Assembly: GCF_016863655.1 (NCBI RefSeq) | Contig: NZ_BOPH01000118.1 | Location: 1-43,952, forward strand | Length of the DNA stretch: 43,952 bases | Direction: 5' to 3' | Source: Virgisporangium ochraceum | GTDB lineage: Bacteria > Actinomycetota > Actinomycetes > Mycobacteriales > Micromonosporaceae | Shown: piece after piece, positions 8,276 through 15,578 of the stretch | Position numbering within the stretch: position 1 is the stretch's first letter | Layout: the number at the start of each line of letters is the position of its first letter | Made by a program: the position numbers and the translations under genes | Notes under the pieces: model-generated | What the model saw: only the letters and a program-made list of their open reading frames with translations | What the model was told of the DNA's origin: nothing | Databases searched by the model: none

Positions 8276-9625
8276 ATGTTCGCCGACCAGCAGCCGGCCG
8301 GACCGGCCCGCATCGCCGCGTGGCTGTTCGTGGTGCCGTCGATGGTCGGGTACGTGCGGCTGCCGTCCGGCGGGAACGCCTACCTGCACACGGGCGAACT
8401 GGCCCTGCTCGGCACGCTGCTGCTGGCGCTGCCGGTGCTCGTCGAGCGGGCCCGTGCCGGCACGCTGCCCGCGGGCACGGTGGTCACGCCGGCCGTGGCG
8501 GTCCTGCTGCCGGTGCTGTACCTGCTGGTGTGGCCGTGGCTCGGCGGGTCACCGTTCGCGCAGCCGTCGCTGGCGCTCGGCGTCTCGGCGGCCCTGTACG
8601 TGATCTGGGCGGTGCTGTACGCGCACCTGTTCCACGACGACGACGTGCTCGTCGACACGTTCCTGCGGATGCTGACCGTCGCGCTGGCGGTCGCCGTCCT
8701 CGCGTACCTGGCGCACGTCACGGTCGGCCTGCGGTGGCTGGTGCACACCCAGTACGGCACCCCGCGGCTGCAGGGCACGCTGTCGGAGCCGTCGGGCTGG
8801 GGTCCGTTCCTCGGCGCGGCGATCCTGCTCGGCCTCGACCGGCGGCGCTGGTGGCTGGTGGCCGCCGGCGCGGTCGCCGCGCTCATGACCAAGAGCCCGA
8901 CCACCGTCGCCTGCGTCGGGCTGGCCGTGCCCGCGTACCTGCTGCTGGCCTACCGGTGGCGGGGGCGGCGGGTCGCGGTGGTCACCGCGGTCACCGCCGC
9001 CGGCTGGTGGGGGTGGCTGGAGATCGCGTCGGTGCGGGTCACCGACACCGTGTCGACCGGCCTGAAGGACCAGATCGTCGCGCGGCTCGCGTCGGGGATC
9101 GCGAACGTGCAGTCCGGGCAGACGCAGGGCCGCAACGACCGCTGGGCCAGCACGCAGGCCATCCTCGACGCGATGACCGCGCACGGCTGGTGGTGGACCG
9201 GCATCGGGCCGGGCTCGGAGAGCTACTGGCGCGACACGCTCGGCGGCGTGCTGCCCAACAACCTGCCCGTCTACGTCGCGGGCAGCTTCGGGCTCCCCGG
9301 TGTCGCCGCGCTGGCCGCGCTCGTCGTCGTCGCCGTCGTGCGGCTGCGGCGCACCACGCTGTTCCCGCTCGCGCTGCCGTTCGTCGTCGCCGCGCTGGTG
9401 AACTCCGCCGGCGGGTGGGAGTCGTACAAGTACGCGGTCGTCGCGATCGCGCTCACGTGCGTCCCCTCACGGCATTACGACAGGACGCGGTGGGTCACCT
9501 CGAACGGGAAGTGGAGCCGCACCGACGTCGTGCCGAACGCCGTCGACGCGGAGACGACGTCGGCGAGCTGCCGCGCGAGCCACAACCCGCGCGCGGCGGC
9601 GGGCTCGGGCCCCGGCGGCACGTAG
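8276..9625 (+). CDS. O-antigen ligase/Wzy-like polytopic membrane protein
   Basis: A 449-residue protein with about ten hydrophobic segments over the first 400 residues. A polar loop contains SGQTQGRNDRWASTQAIL, followed by GIGPGSESYWRD. An R-x-x-W-x-x-A segment followed by a GxGPG loop is typical of the periplasmic loop of O-antigen ligase/polymerase (Wzy_C) proteins, which transfer or polymerise lipid-linked glycans. Polymer identity is unknown. The last about 50 residues (after ALTCV) are hydrophilic and unlike the rest. They are encoded antisense to the 3' end of the next gene (151-nt overlap), so the ancestral C-terminus probably ended near 9460. No Shine-Dalgarno; leaderless promoter proposed. 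Confidence 0.75.
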   Translation: MFADQQPAGPARIAAWLFVVPSMVGYVRLPSGGNAYLHTGELALLGTLLLALPVLVERARAGTLPAGTVVTPAVAVLLPVLYLLVWPWLGGSPFAQPSLALGVSAALYVIWAVLYAHLFHDDDVLVDTFLRMLTVALAVAVLAYLAHVTVGLRWLVHTQYGTPRLQGTLSEPSGWGPFLGAAILLGLDRRRWWLVAAGAVAALMTKSPTTVACVGLAVPAYLLLAYRWRGRRVAVVTAVTAAGWWGWLEIASVRVTDTVSTGLKDQIVARLASGIANVQSGQTQGRNDRWASTQAILDAMTAHGWWWTGIGPGSESYWRDTLGGVLPNNLPVYVAGSFGLPGVAALAALVVVAVVRLRRTTLFPLALPFVVAALVNSAGGWESYKYAVVAIALTCVPSRHYDRTRWVTSNGKWSRTDVVPNAVDAETTSASCRASHNPRAAAGSGPGGT

Positions 9626-10446
9626 CCGGCCAGCGCCGGAAGCGGGCAACCCCCGGCGTCGTCGACCTGCGCGACGAGCGTCTCGCCCTGCCACCAGCCC
9701 CGGACCCGCACCGGCGGAAGGCCGTGCACCAGCCCGTTGGCGGCGACCTCGACGAGCGCGACGACCACGTCGCCCGTGGCGGCGTCGGAGAAGCCGCGGC
9801 TGCCCGCCCACGACGCCACCGCCCGCGACATGACGCCGAGGTCGTCGGGCGCGGCCACCGTCAGGTCGAGGTCGGCCAACGCCGGTGGCCGGGCCATCGG
9901 GACCTCGACGCGGTCGGCCAGGTACTCCGGTGGCCGGACGTGCGCCCGGTTGGCCACGTGGCCGGCGTCGGTGACCTCGTGGTCGTGCACCGTGCGGATG
10001 CTGTCGATGATGCCCTCCGGATGCCGGCGCTCGTCCCAGATGCAGATGATCGGGCAGCCGTAGCCCGAGTAGGCGTCGTTGCACATCGCCTCGTAGGACG
10101 TGTACGCCGCGGCCCGGTCGAACGGGATCTCCGGGCTCACGCCGGCGGCGAGGTCGGGCTCGGCCACGACCTGCACCGTCCGGCCGACGGCGTGCTGCGC
10201 GGCCAGGTAGCGCCGGAACCCCTCGAACGCGAAGCCGAGCCGCTGGTAGAACGACCCGGTGTCACCCCACTCCAGCCGCTCGCTGAGCCCGCCGAGGTCG
10301 TCGCGCACCAGCCGCTCGGTGCCGGGGCCGACCACCATCAGCACCGGCGTCTCGCGGTCGAGGCTCTCGTGCAGGGCCGGCACCAGCCGCGACCGCAGGC
10401 TCTCGTCGGAGTCGACGATCAGCGCGGCGTGCCGGAACTCCGTCAT
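9475..10446 (-). CDS. MEDS-HATPase anti-sigma regulator (RsbA-like)
   Basis: 323 residues. The N-terminal MEDS sensory domain (about 5-170: FRHAALIVDSDESLRSRLVP, VLMVVGPGTERLV) is followed by an HATPase_c domain of the RsbW/SpoIIAB serine-kinase type (about 195-320) with N-box VVALVEVAANGLVHG and VDDAGG. The family includes anti-sigma factors and phosphorylation switches in actinomycete stress or development cascades. ATG at 10446 overlaps the STAS gene stop (ATGA). Coupling to a STAS protein indicates a partner-switch module: kinase-like anti-sigma plus anti-sigma antagonist. The cognate sigma factor is not in the cluster. Its 3' end overlaps the convergent membrane-protein gene by 151 nt. 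Confidence 0.87.
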   Translation of the reverse strand: MTEFRHAALIVDSDESLRSRLVPALHESLDRETPVLMVVGPGTERLVRDDLGGLSERLEWGDTGSFYQRLGFAFEGFRRYLAAQHAVGRTVQVVAEPDLAAGVSPEIPFDRAAAYTSYEAMCNDAYSGYGCPIICIWDERRHPEGIIDSIRTVHDHEVTDAGHVANRAHVRPPEYLADRVEVPMARPPALADLDLTVAAPDDLGVMSRAVASWAGSRGFSDAATGDVVVALVEVAANGLVHGLPPVRVRGWWQGETLVAQVDDAGGCPLPALAGYVPPGPEPAAARGLWLARQLADVVSASTAFGTTSVRLHFPFEVTHRVLS

Positions 10447-10892
10447 TCCCCGCCCCGTTCCACGGCTGCGTCTGTGACCACGAGCCCCTCCTCGTCGAGC
10501 AGGTCGCTGATCCGCATCACCCGGTACACCGCCGGCGCGCACCGCACGGTGAGGGTCCCGCCGGACGGCCGCGCGTCGAGCACCACGCGCACGCCGGCGG
10601 CGCCGAAGTACCGCACGGCGGTGAGATCGAGCGTCCGGACCCCCGCCCCGATCTCGGCGGCCACCCGCTCGCGGAGCATCGACCAGTTACCGATGTCGAT
10701 GTCACCGACCAGGTGGAGCACCGATCCGTCGCGGTGGACCGAGCACCGGTCGGCGCGAGACGGCTCCCTCACGTCCAGCCCTTCCAGCGTCGACTCCAGG
10801 AAACGTCGGACGGCCACCGGGCCGCGACTGACCGTCAGGGTACCGCCGGCGCCGGGCCGCACACCCCGATCGACCGGACGGACGACCACCAC
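10443..10892 (-). CDS. STAS-domain anti-sigma factor antagonist
   Basis: 149 residues if started at GTG 10892 (MVVVRPVDRG); no good ribosome site is visible, so the true start could be internal. The STAS fold occupies about residues 50-149 (SVLHLVGDIDIGNWSMLRERV, TLDLTAVRYFGAAGVRVVLDA). The usual phosphorylatable serine in D-x-S-G/L-x-F-x-S is replaced: the loop reads TAVRYFGAAGV. That questions regulation by phosphorylation in the usual way. It overlaps the MEDS-HATPase gene, which it presumably binds, and follows a small ORF by 21 bp. Confidence 0.82.
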   Translation of the reverse strand: MVVVRPVDRGVRPGAGGTLTVSRGPVAVRRFLESTLEGLDVREPSRADRCSVHRDGSVLHLVGDIDIGNWSMLRERVAAEIGAGVRTLDLTAVRYFGAAGVRVVLDARPSGGTLTVRCAPAVYRVMRISDLLDEEGLVVTDAAVERGGE

Positions 10893-10913
10893 CGGGTGAG
10901 CACGTGCGTCGAT

Positions 10914-11138
10914 TCACCACCGCAGCGGCAGGGTGGCGACGAACTCCAGCAGGCGGTCGGCGATGACCCGGTCGTCGCCGCGCGCGTTGCGCTCGGCCAC
11001 CACGCGCTGAGCGGCGTCGGCGAGGGCGGTCGTGCCGTAGACGTACGTCGCGCTGACCACGATCACCGCGTGGCTGCCGCACCGGGCCCGCAGGGTGTCG
11101 ATGAACCCCTGGAACGCCGTCCAGCGTGACCGACGCAC
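10914..11138 (-). CDS. Hypothetical 74-residue protein upstream of the STAS gene
   Basis: GTG at 11138, with GAGGG upstream, opens a 74-codon ORF ending at 10914. The product is a compact alpha/beta-like sequence (WTAFQGFIDTLRARCG, AVIVVSATYVYGTTAL) with a helical tail (ADRLLEFVATLPLRW). No family recognised; I considered an ANTAR tail but the match is too weak. The same frame stays open further upstream through non-conserved sequence, so start choice is uncertain. It probably heads the STAS/MEDS operon and diverges from the hibernation-factor gene. Confidence 0.5.
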   Translation of the reverse strand: MRRSRWTAFQGFIDTLRARCGSHAVIVVSATYVYGTTALADAAQRVVAERNARGDDRVIADRLLEFVATLPLRW

Positions 11139-11152
11139 CCGCGCACCCTCGA

Positions 11153-11172
11153 TTCGGGACCTTCGGCCCTGC
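11153..11172. promoter_or_regulatory. Possible DosR/DevR-like box upstream of the hibernation-factor gene
   Basis: TTCGGGACCTTCGGCCCTGC keeps the strong left half of the DosR palindrome (TTSGGGACTWWAGTCCCSAA) and the G-CCC of the right half, about 14 of 20 positions by eye. It lies about 60 bp before the start of the HPF-like gene, a class controlled by DosR in mycobacteria. Weak single-site evidence. Confidence 0.3.
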
Positions 11173-11231
11173 CCCCGCACGTCCCGCACCGGTGACCGTA
11201 GGGCTTCCACGACGAGGGAGGACGGTGGCCG

Positions 11232-11963
11232 ATGCGGGCGGCGGTGCGGGAGAACGCGGTCGAGATCGAGGTGCGGGGCACCCTGGGATCCCAGATCCCA
11301 CCGATGGCGTCGGCCATGGTGTCGGCCGTGCTCACCCACCACGGCGTGCCCGTCGACGGTGCCCGGGTGCGGCTCGGCGGGTCCCATTGCGGTGGGCCGC
11401 TGCTGGTGCAGGTGAATGTCGAGGTCCGCGGCACGGCGGCCCGCGTGCAGGTGGCCGGGCCGACACCGTCGCGTGCGGTCGCCGCGGCGGGAGCCCGGTT
11501 GGACGCGCAGCTGCGCCGCCTGGTGGGCCGGTGGGAGCCGTGGCCGTGGCCCGACCCGGACCGCCGCTCGCTGGGTGTGCCGGGCGCCGCCTCCGTGGTC
11601 CGCCACAAGGACGTCCACCTGCGGACCGCCCTCCCCTGCCAGGCCGCGACGACGATGCACGCCATGGACTACGACGCCCACCTGTTCCACGACCGCGAGT
11701 CCGACGAGGACGCCGTGGTCTACCGCGCCGGCCCTTCCGGCGTGCGGCTGGCCCGCCAGCACACGATGCGCCCGCCGCGTCCGACCGCCACCGCGTTGAC
11801 CGTCAACCCGCACCGGGTGCCCACGTTGACCGGGGACCAGGCCACGGAGCGGCTGACCGAGGGGTGGCTGCCGTTCCTGTTCTACACCGACCGCCCGACG
11901 GGCCGGGGCCACCTGCTGTACCGCCGCTACGACGGCCACCTCGGCCTGGTCACTCCGCGCTGA
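11232..11963 (+). CDS. Ribosome-hibernation-promoting-factor-like protein (S30AE family)
   Basis: 243 residues. An N-terminal S30AE/YfiA-like domain (about 1-105; EIEVRG, LLVQVNVEVRG, VQVAGPTPSRAVAAAGARLDAQL) is followed by two copies of the S30AE C-terminal dimerisation motif. The first is at about 148-200 (MDYDAHLFHDRESDEDAVVYRAG) and the second at about 208-243 (LPFLFYTDRPTGRGHLLYRRYDG). Such long forms dimerise ribosomes in stationary phase or hypoxia; the doubled C-domain recalls mycobacterial Rv0079-type dormancy proteins. ATG at 11232 has GGGAGGA about 9 nt upstream. It diverges from the STAS/MEDS operon, which fits a stress-response neighbourhood. Confidence 0.85.
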   Translation: MRAAVRENAVEIEVRGTLGSQIPPMASAMVSAVLTHHGVPVDGARVRLGGSHCGGPLLVQVNVEVRGTAARVQVAGPTPSRAVAAAGARLDAQLRRLVGRWEPWPWPDPDRRSLGVPGAASVVRHKDVHLRTALPCQAATTMHAMDYDAHLFHDRESDEDAVVYRAGPSGVRLARQHTMRPPRPTATALTVNPHRVPTLTGDQATERLTEGWLPFLFYTDRPTGRGHLLYRRYDGHLGLVTPR

Positions 11964-11996
11964 CCCGCGGCCGCTGCGGCCGGACGATCTTTCCCC

Positions 11997-12023
11997 GGTT
12001 CCCGACAGGGGATGTCGGGAACC
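11997..12023. promoter_or_regulatory. Perfect 11-bp inverted repeat: operator or terminator
   Basis: Arms GGTTCCCGACA and TGTCGGGAACC are perfect complements around a 5-nt GGGGA loop. It lies 34 bp after the hibernation-factor stop and immediately before a TACGGT -10 box (12029-12034). It covers the expected -35 region of the DinB gene. No U-tract follows, so an operator role is at least as likely as termination. Confidence 0.6.
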
Positions 12024-12028
12024 CCGCC

Positions 12029-12034
12029 TACGGT
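12029..12034 (+). promoter_or_regulatory. -10 box (TACGGT) of a probable leaderless promoter
   Basis: TACGGT lies six bases before ATG 12041; no ribosome site precedes the start. The 11-bp palindrome just upstream would overlap its -35 region. Confidence 0.5.
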
Positions 12035-12040
12035 GATTCC

Positions 12041-12604
12041 ATGAGTGATGAGACCCCCTGGGAGCCGCCGATCGCCGGTTCCGAGGTCGAGCACCTCCTC
12101 GGGACACTTGCGAGGCTCCGCGCCACGTTCCGGTGGAAGGCCGACGACCTCGACGCCACCGGGTTGACCACGCGGGTCGGCGCGTCGACGTTGACCATCG
12201 GTGGGCTGCTCAAGCACCTGGCCGTCTGCGAGGACGACTACTTCGGCAGCCGCCTGGGCGGCACGCCGCTCGGCGAGCCGTGGACGTCCATGGGCCTCGA
12301 CGCCCACGCCGACTGGGACTCGACGTTCGACACCGCCGGCCTGGAACCGAAGGACCTGTACGCGCTGTACGACGACGCGGTCGGGCGGTCGCGGGAGCGG
12401 CTCGCCGCGGCGCTCGCCCACGGCGGGCTCGACCAGCCGGCCCACCTGACCTGGCCCGACGGCCAGCAGCCGAGCGTGCGCCGGCTCGTGTTCGACATGA
12501 TCGAGGAGTACGGCCGGCACACCGGGCACGCCGACCTGCTGCGCGAGGCAGTCGACGGCCGCGTCGGCGAGGACCCGCCATCGGGCTGGCGTCCGGTCTC
12601 CTAG
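12041..12604 (+). CDS. DinB-family protein (DUF664-like)
   Basis: 187 residues of the four-helix DinB/mycothiol-transferase fold. Recognisable parts are the N-terminal EVEHLLGTLARLRATFRWKA helix, LKHLAVCEDDYFGSRL (candidate first metal His), and the C-terminal MIEEYGRHTGHADLLREAVDG with two histidines typical of the metal-binding triad. Family members are thiol- or metal-dependent transferases, often mycothiol-linked in actinomycetes; activity here is unproven. ATG at 12041 lacks a ribosome site and fits a leaderless start. Its stop codon TAG is the first part of the inverted-repeat element at 12601. Confidence 0.85.
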   Translation: MSDETPWEPPIAGSEVEHLLGTLARLRATFRWKADDLDATGLTTRVGASTLTIGGLLKHLAVCEDDYFGSRLGGTPLGEPWTSMGLDAHADWDSTFDTAGLEPKDLYALYDDAVGRSRERLAAALAHGGLDQPAHLTWPDGQQPSVRRLVFDMIEEYGRHTGHADLLREAVDGRVGEDPPSGWRPVS

Positions 12605-12870
12605 TGTCCCGAGTCGCAGGTTCGCGCGCAGTCATGGATTCGACAAAGCCGACATTTTAGTCAGGCCCGCCACTGTCCGTCATCGCACATCCGCCCACCA
12701 GGTCCGCGCCGGCCGCCTTGATCGTTATTCGAGGAACGAACGTGAAGTCCCACTGCAGTTCCGTTCCTCAAACAACGATCAACAGATACTCCGACCCCAG
12801 CAGAGACCGAGCGTCCGAACGCACAGTGACACACCACGACCGCATACGAATCAACGACCCAGCACACTGG
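12601..12870. repeat. Complete MITE-like inverted-repeat element
   Basis: A 270-bp non-coding element between convergent genes. Terminal inverted repeats: left CTAGTGTCCCGAGTCG (12601-12616), right end reverse complement CCAGTGTGCTGGGTCG (12855-12870), 12 of 16 matching. A strong central hairpin has 21-bp arms (12718-12738 and 12762-12782, 19 of 21 paired) that extend inwards. Partial copies lie at 1-97 (right half) and 43817-43952 (left half). No transposase ORF. The left CTAG contains the stop codon of the DinB gene; the right end abuts the TAA of the next gene. No 4-bp target duplication is clear because the right terminus has diverged. Confidence 0.82.
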
Positions 12871-14280
12871 TTAGAAGGTCTTCTCCCCGGCCAGGGTGGC
12901 GTCGAGCCAGCGCTCGTACCAGGCCAGGAAGTCGGCGTCGTCGGTGCGGGTGCCGTCCTCGGTGACGCGTCCGCGGTCGGGGCCGCTCGTCGCGAGCCGC
13001 GCGTAGTGGCCGCAGCCCTGGTGGCTCAGCGTCAGCGTTCCGGAGGGTGCCGGTCCGTCGAGCGGCTCGAGGCCGTAGTACGGGCCGGCGCCCGGCGAAC
13101 CGCCGGGTCCGCCGTGGCCGAGGCGCGTGAGGAAGGCGCGGTAGTCGGCCGGCAGCGGGACCGCGTGAGCGCGCTCGAAGTCGGCCACCGCGTCCTCCGG
13201 CAGCGGTGGCCCGAGCCAGAAGTGGTGCGAGTCGGCCCCGAACATGACCGGACCGTCCAGTTCCCGGGCGCGGTCGAGCTTCCCGGCCACCCGCGCCAGG
13301 CGCACCGACAGCTCGTCGGTGCCGGTCAGGGCCGGCCGCGCGGCGCGGTCGTGGATCCACCAGACGGTGGGCACCGGTTCCCCGCCGTCCCACACGTCGG
13401 CGGCGAAGGTGTCGGGCGACAGGCCCACCACCCGCGACAGCTCCGCGTCGCCGGCGCCGACGACCGGGGTCAGGTCGAGGTCCAGCCACGCGGTCGGCTC
13501 CAGGTCGGCGGAGCACAGCAGGAGGCCGGACCCGAACGTCCGCAGCAGCACGCGCCCACCGTCGAGGAAGCATCCGCACTCGTCGAACCGGGCGCCGACC
13601 CGGTCCGGGGCGAGGCACGCCACCGGGTGCCGGTCGGGCCACGACACCACCGACACGTCGCGGGTCCTGGCGTGCGGCAGGAGCAGCAGCCGGTCGCCGG
13701 CCGGCGGGAACCCGCCCGCGTACACGTCGGTCCCGATCCGCTCGACCGCGAGCGTCCCGACGGCGACCCGCACGACGAACAGCGCCGAGCCGTCGTCGCC
13801 CAGCCCCGCGTCGAGCACCACCGATCCGTCGTGGGGGTGCGGCGTCAGGGTCACGACGGGCCGGTCGACGCCGAGCGGCGACCGGTCGAGCACGCGCCCG
13901 GTCGCCGTGTCGGCCAGCGTCACCGCGTGGCCGCCGCGCGACGGCGCGGTGAGCAGCAGGAGGCCGCCCGCGACGAAATGGGCCGCGTCGGCCCCGGCGA
14001 CCCCGACGGTCGCGGACCGGCCCTCGGCGCCCAGTACGTGCACGGCGCTGTCGTCGGTGACCGCGATCAGGTCGCCGGACGGTGCGACGGCGAGCAGGTC
14101 CATCGTCAGCGGGACGCCCATCGGCAGGATGCGCCGGTGGTGCAGCCGCCCGTCGAGCTCGTCGACGGTGCCGTGCCGCAGGCGGTGACGGCGGGCCGGG
14201 CCGGCCACCACCGGCACCAGGTCGGCGTCGAGGTCCAGGCCCCGGTGGACGGTCAGCAGCTCCGCGGCGATCCTACGCAA
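12871..14280 (-). CDS. Beta-propeller-like protein with C-terminal SMI1/KNR4 (SUKH) domain
   Basis: 469 residues from TTG 14280, chosen because GGGGAGAGGG lies about 9 nt upstream. It overlaps the carboxypeptidase stop by 8 nt. Residues about 50-340 are a beta-rich, WD40/propeller-like array (LLAVAPSGDLIAVTDDSAVHVL and similar). The C-terminal about 115 residues match the SUKH/SMI1-KNR4 fold: LPEDAVADFERAHAVPLPADYRAFLTRLG, GPYYGLEPL, SHQGCGHYARLATSGP and DFLAWYERWLDATL. SUKH proteins are often immunity proteins of polymorphic toxin systems, but also occur outside them. No toxin gene is adjacent. The stop lies directly next to the repeat element. Confidence 0.82.
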   Translation of the reverse strand: MRRIAAELLTVHRGLDLDADLVPVVAGPARRHRLRHGTVDELDGRLHHRRILPMGVPLTMDLLAVAPSGDLIAVTDDSAVHVLGAEGRSATVGVAGADAAHFVAGGLLLLTAPSRGGHAVTLADTATGRVLDRSPLGVDRPVVTLTPHPHDGSVVLDAGLGDDGSALFVVRVAVGTLAVERIGTDVYAGGFPPAGDRLLLLPHARTRDVSVVSWPDRHPVACLAPDRVGARFDECGCFLDGGRVLLRTFGSGLLLCSADLEPTAWLDLDLTPVVGAGDAELSRVVGLSPDTFAADVWDGGEPVPTVWWIHDRAARPALTGTDELSVRLARVAGKLDRARELDGPVMFGADSHHFWLGPPLPEDAVADFERAHAVPLPADYRAFLTRLGHGGPGGSPGAGPYYGLEPLDGPAPSGTLTLSHQGCGHYARLATSGPDRGRVTEDGTRTDDADFLAWYERWLDATLAGEKTF

Positions 14281-15565
14281 CGAGCCGGCCCTCTCCCCGT
14301 CCCGACAGGGAGCTCTCCGACAGCGACCGGCGGCCGCGCACGAGCCGCACCACCCGCACCACGGCGAGCACCAGCACCGACGCGGCGAGCGCGAGCAGTG
14401 CGCCGAGGATGCCCCACGGCGAGCCGTACCCGGCCGGCGCGGCGCCGGCGGCTCCCGCGGCCCCGGTGCCCTCCGGTGCCGGTGCGGCGGTCGGGCTCGG
14501 CGGGGTGCGGCGTTCCGCCATCTCCTCGGGGGTCACCAGGTGGCCGACGCGCGCCGCCGGTGGCACGGCGAAGGCCCAGTCGAGCAGCATCGAGGCCTGC
14601 TTCCACGTGCGTCCGAACGGTGCGATCTCCGCGCCCATCAGCGTGACCACCAGGCGGCGCCCGTTGCGCTGCGCCGCGCCGACGTAGGTGTGCCGGGCCT
14701 CGTCGGTGAACCCGGTCTTGCCACCCAGCGCGCCCGGGTAGTTGCGCAGCAGCATGTTCTCGTTCTGGATCTGGAAGCCCTTCGGGTCGCGGGGCGGCTG
14801 CGCCGGCCACTGCATCGAGGCCAGCGTGTCGTACCGGACGAAGTCGGCCCGGTTGAAGTCGACGCGGGCGATCAGGGCCAGGTCGTAGGCGCTGGTGTAC
14901 TGGTCGGGCTCGTCGAGCCCGTGCGGGTTCGAGGCGTGGGTGTCCTCGGCGCCGAGCCGGTACGCCTCGGCGTTCATCGCGGCGACGGTGGCCGCGATGC
15001 CACCCGCCCCACCGGCGACCCGGGCCAGCGCGTTCGCGGTGTCGTTGCCCGACTGCAGGAGCAGGCCGTACCACAGCGTCGACACCGGGTACCGGCCGCC
15101 GACCAGCAGGCCCACCGCCGAGCTGTCCGACGGCAGCGCGACGTCCTCCGCGGTCGCCTCGACCACCTGGTCGGCCGGGAGCAGCGGGAGCGCGGTCGCC
15201 GCCAGCAGGAGCTTCTGGACGCTCGCCGGGCGGCGCCGCACGTGCGCGCCGCAAGCGGCGACCACGTCGCCGCTGTCGAGGTCGGCGACCACCCACGTGG
15301 TGGCCGCGACCTCCGGTGGGGCCGGTGTGCCGGGTGGGAGCGCGAGGCCCGCGTCGCCCAGCCGGTCGCCGCCGATGACCGGGCCGCCCGGGTCACGGAT
15401 CGTCGAGGGCGGGGTGGGCGGCAGCGCCGCCAGCGACCGGTACGGGCACGGGACCACCGCCGCCGCGGGCTCGGCGGCGCTCGTCGCGACAGGCCCGGCG
15501 GCGGGCAGCGGTGCCGGTACCACGACCGTCACCACCGCCAGCGCCGCCCAGGCCCATCTGCCCAC
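14273..15565 (-). CDS. D-alanyl-D-alanine carboxypeptidase (penicillin-binding protein, family S11)
   Basis: 430 residues. A signal peptide (WAWAALAVVTVVVPAPLPAAG) leads to an extracytoplasmic domain with the three active-site motifs: S115-x-x-K118 (ASVQK), S172-G-N174 and K283-T-G. It trims the terminal D-Ala of peptidoglycan stem peptides. A proline/alanine linker and a C-terminal membrane anchor (ILGALLALAASVLVLAVV) end in a basic tail. Length and anchor match actinobacterial DacB-type enzymes. GTG at 15565 has no ribosome site; a -10 box lies 7 nt upstream. The SUKH gene follows with overlap. Confidence 0.92.
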   Translation of the reverse strand: MGRWAWAALAVVTVVVPAPLPAAGPVATSAAEPAAAVVPCPYRSLAALPPTPPSTIRDPGGPVIGGDRLGDAGLALPPGTPAPPEVAATTWVVADLDSGDVVAACGAHVRRRPASVQKLLLAATALPLLPADQVVEATAEDVALPSDSSAVGLLVGGRYPVSTLWYGLLLQSGNDTANALARVAGGAGGIAATVAAMNAEAYRLGAEDTHASNPHGLDEPDQYTSAYDLALIARVDFNRADFVRYDTLASMQWPAQPPRDPKGFQIQNENMLLRNYPGALGGKTGFTDEARHTYVGAAQRNGRRLVVTLMGAEIAPFGRTWKQASMLLDWAFAVPPAARVGHLVTPEEMAERRTPPSPTAAPAPEGTGAAGAAGAAPAGYGSPWGILGALLALAASVLVLAVVRVVRLVRGRRSLSESSLSGRGEGRLVA

Positions 15566-15572
15566 AGCGGCG

Positions 15573-15578
15573 AGGCTA
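15573..15578 (-). promoter_or_regulatory. -10 box (TAGCCT, minus strand) of the carboxypeptidase gene
   Basis: Read on minus, TAGCCT ends seven bases before the GTG start at 15565, consistent with a leaderless transcript. It partly overlaps the short gap after the flavoprotein gene. Confidence 0.5.

Noticed and set aside
10914..11138. ANTAR-domain RNA-binding protein
   Set aside because: ANTAR proteins often accompany STAS/MEDS genes, but the three-helix motif with its conserved alanines and aromatics is not convincing here.
11126..12604. 492-codon plus frame containing the DinB gene
   Set aside because: The N-terminal 300 codons are an out-of-frame shadow of the HPF-like gene; DinB homology begins at 12041.
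12601..12870. Structural RNA gene or riboswitch
   Set aside because: The hairpin is strong, but repetition with terminal inverted repeats fits a mobile element better, and no known RNA family pattern is recognised.
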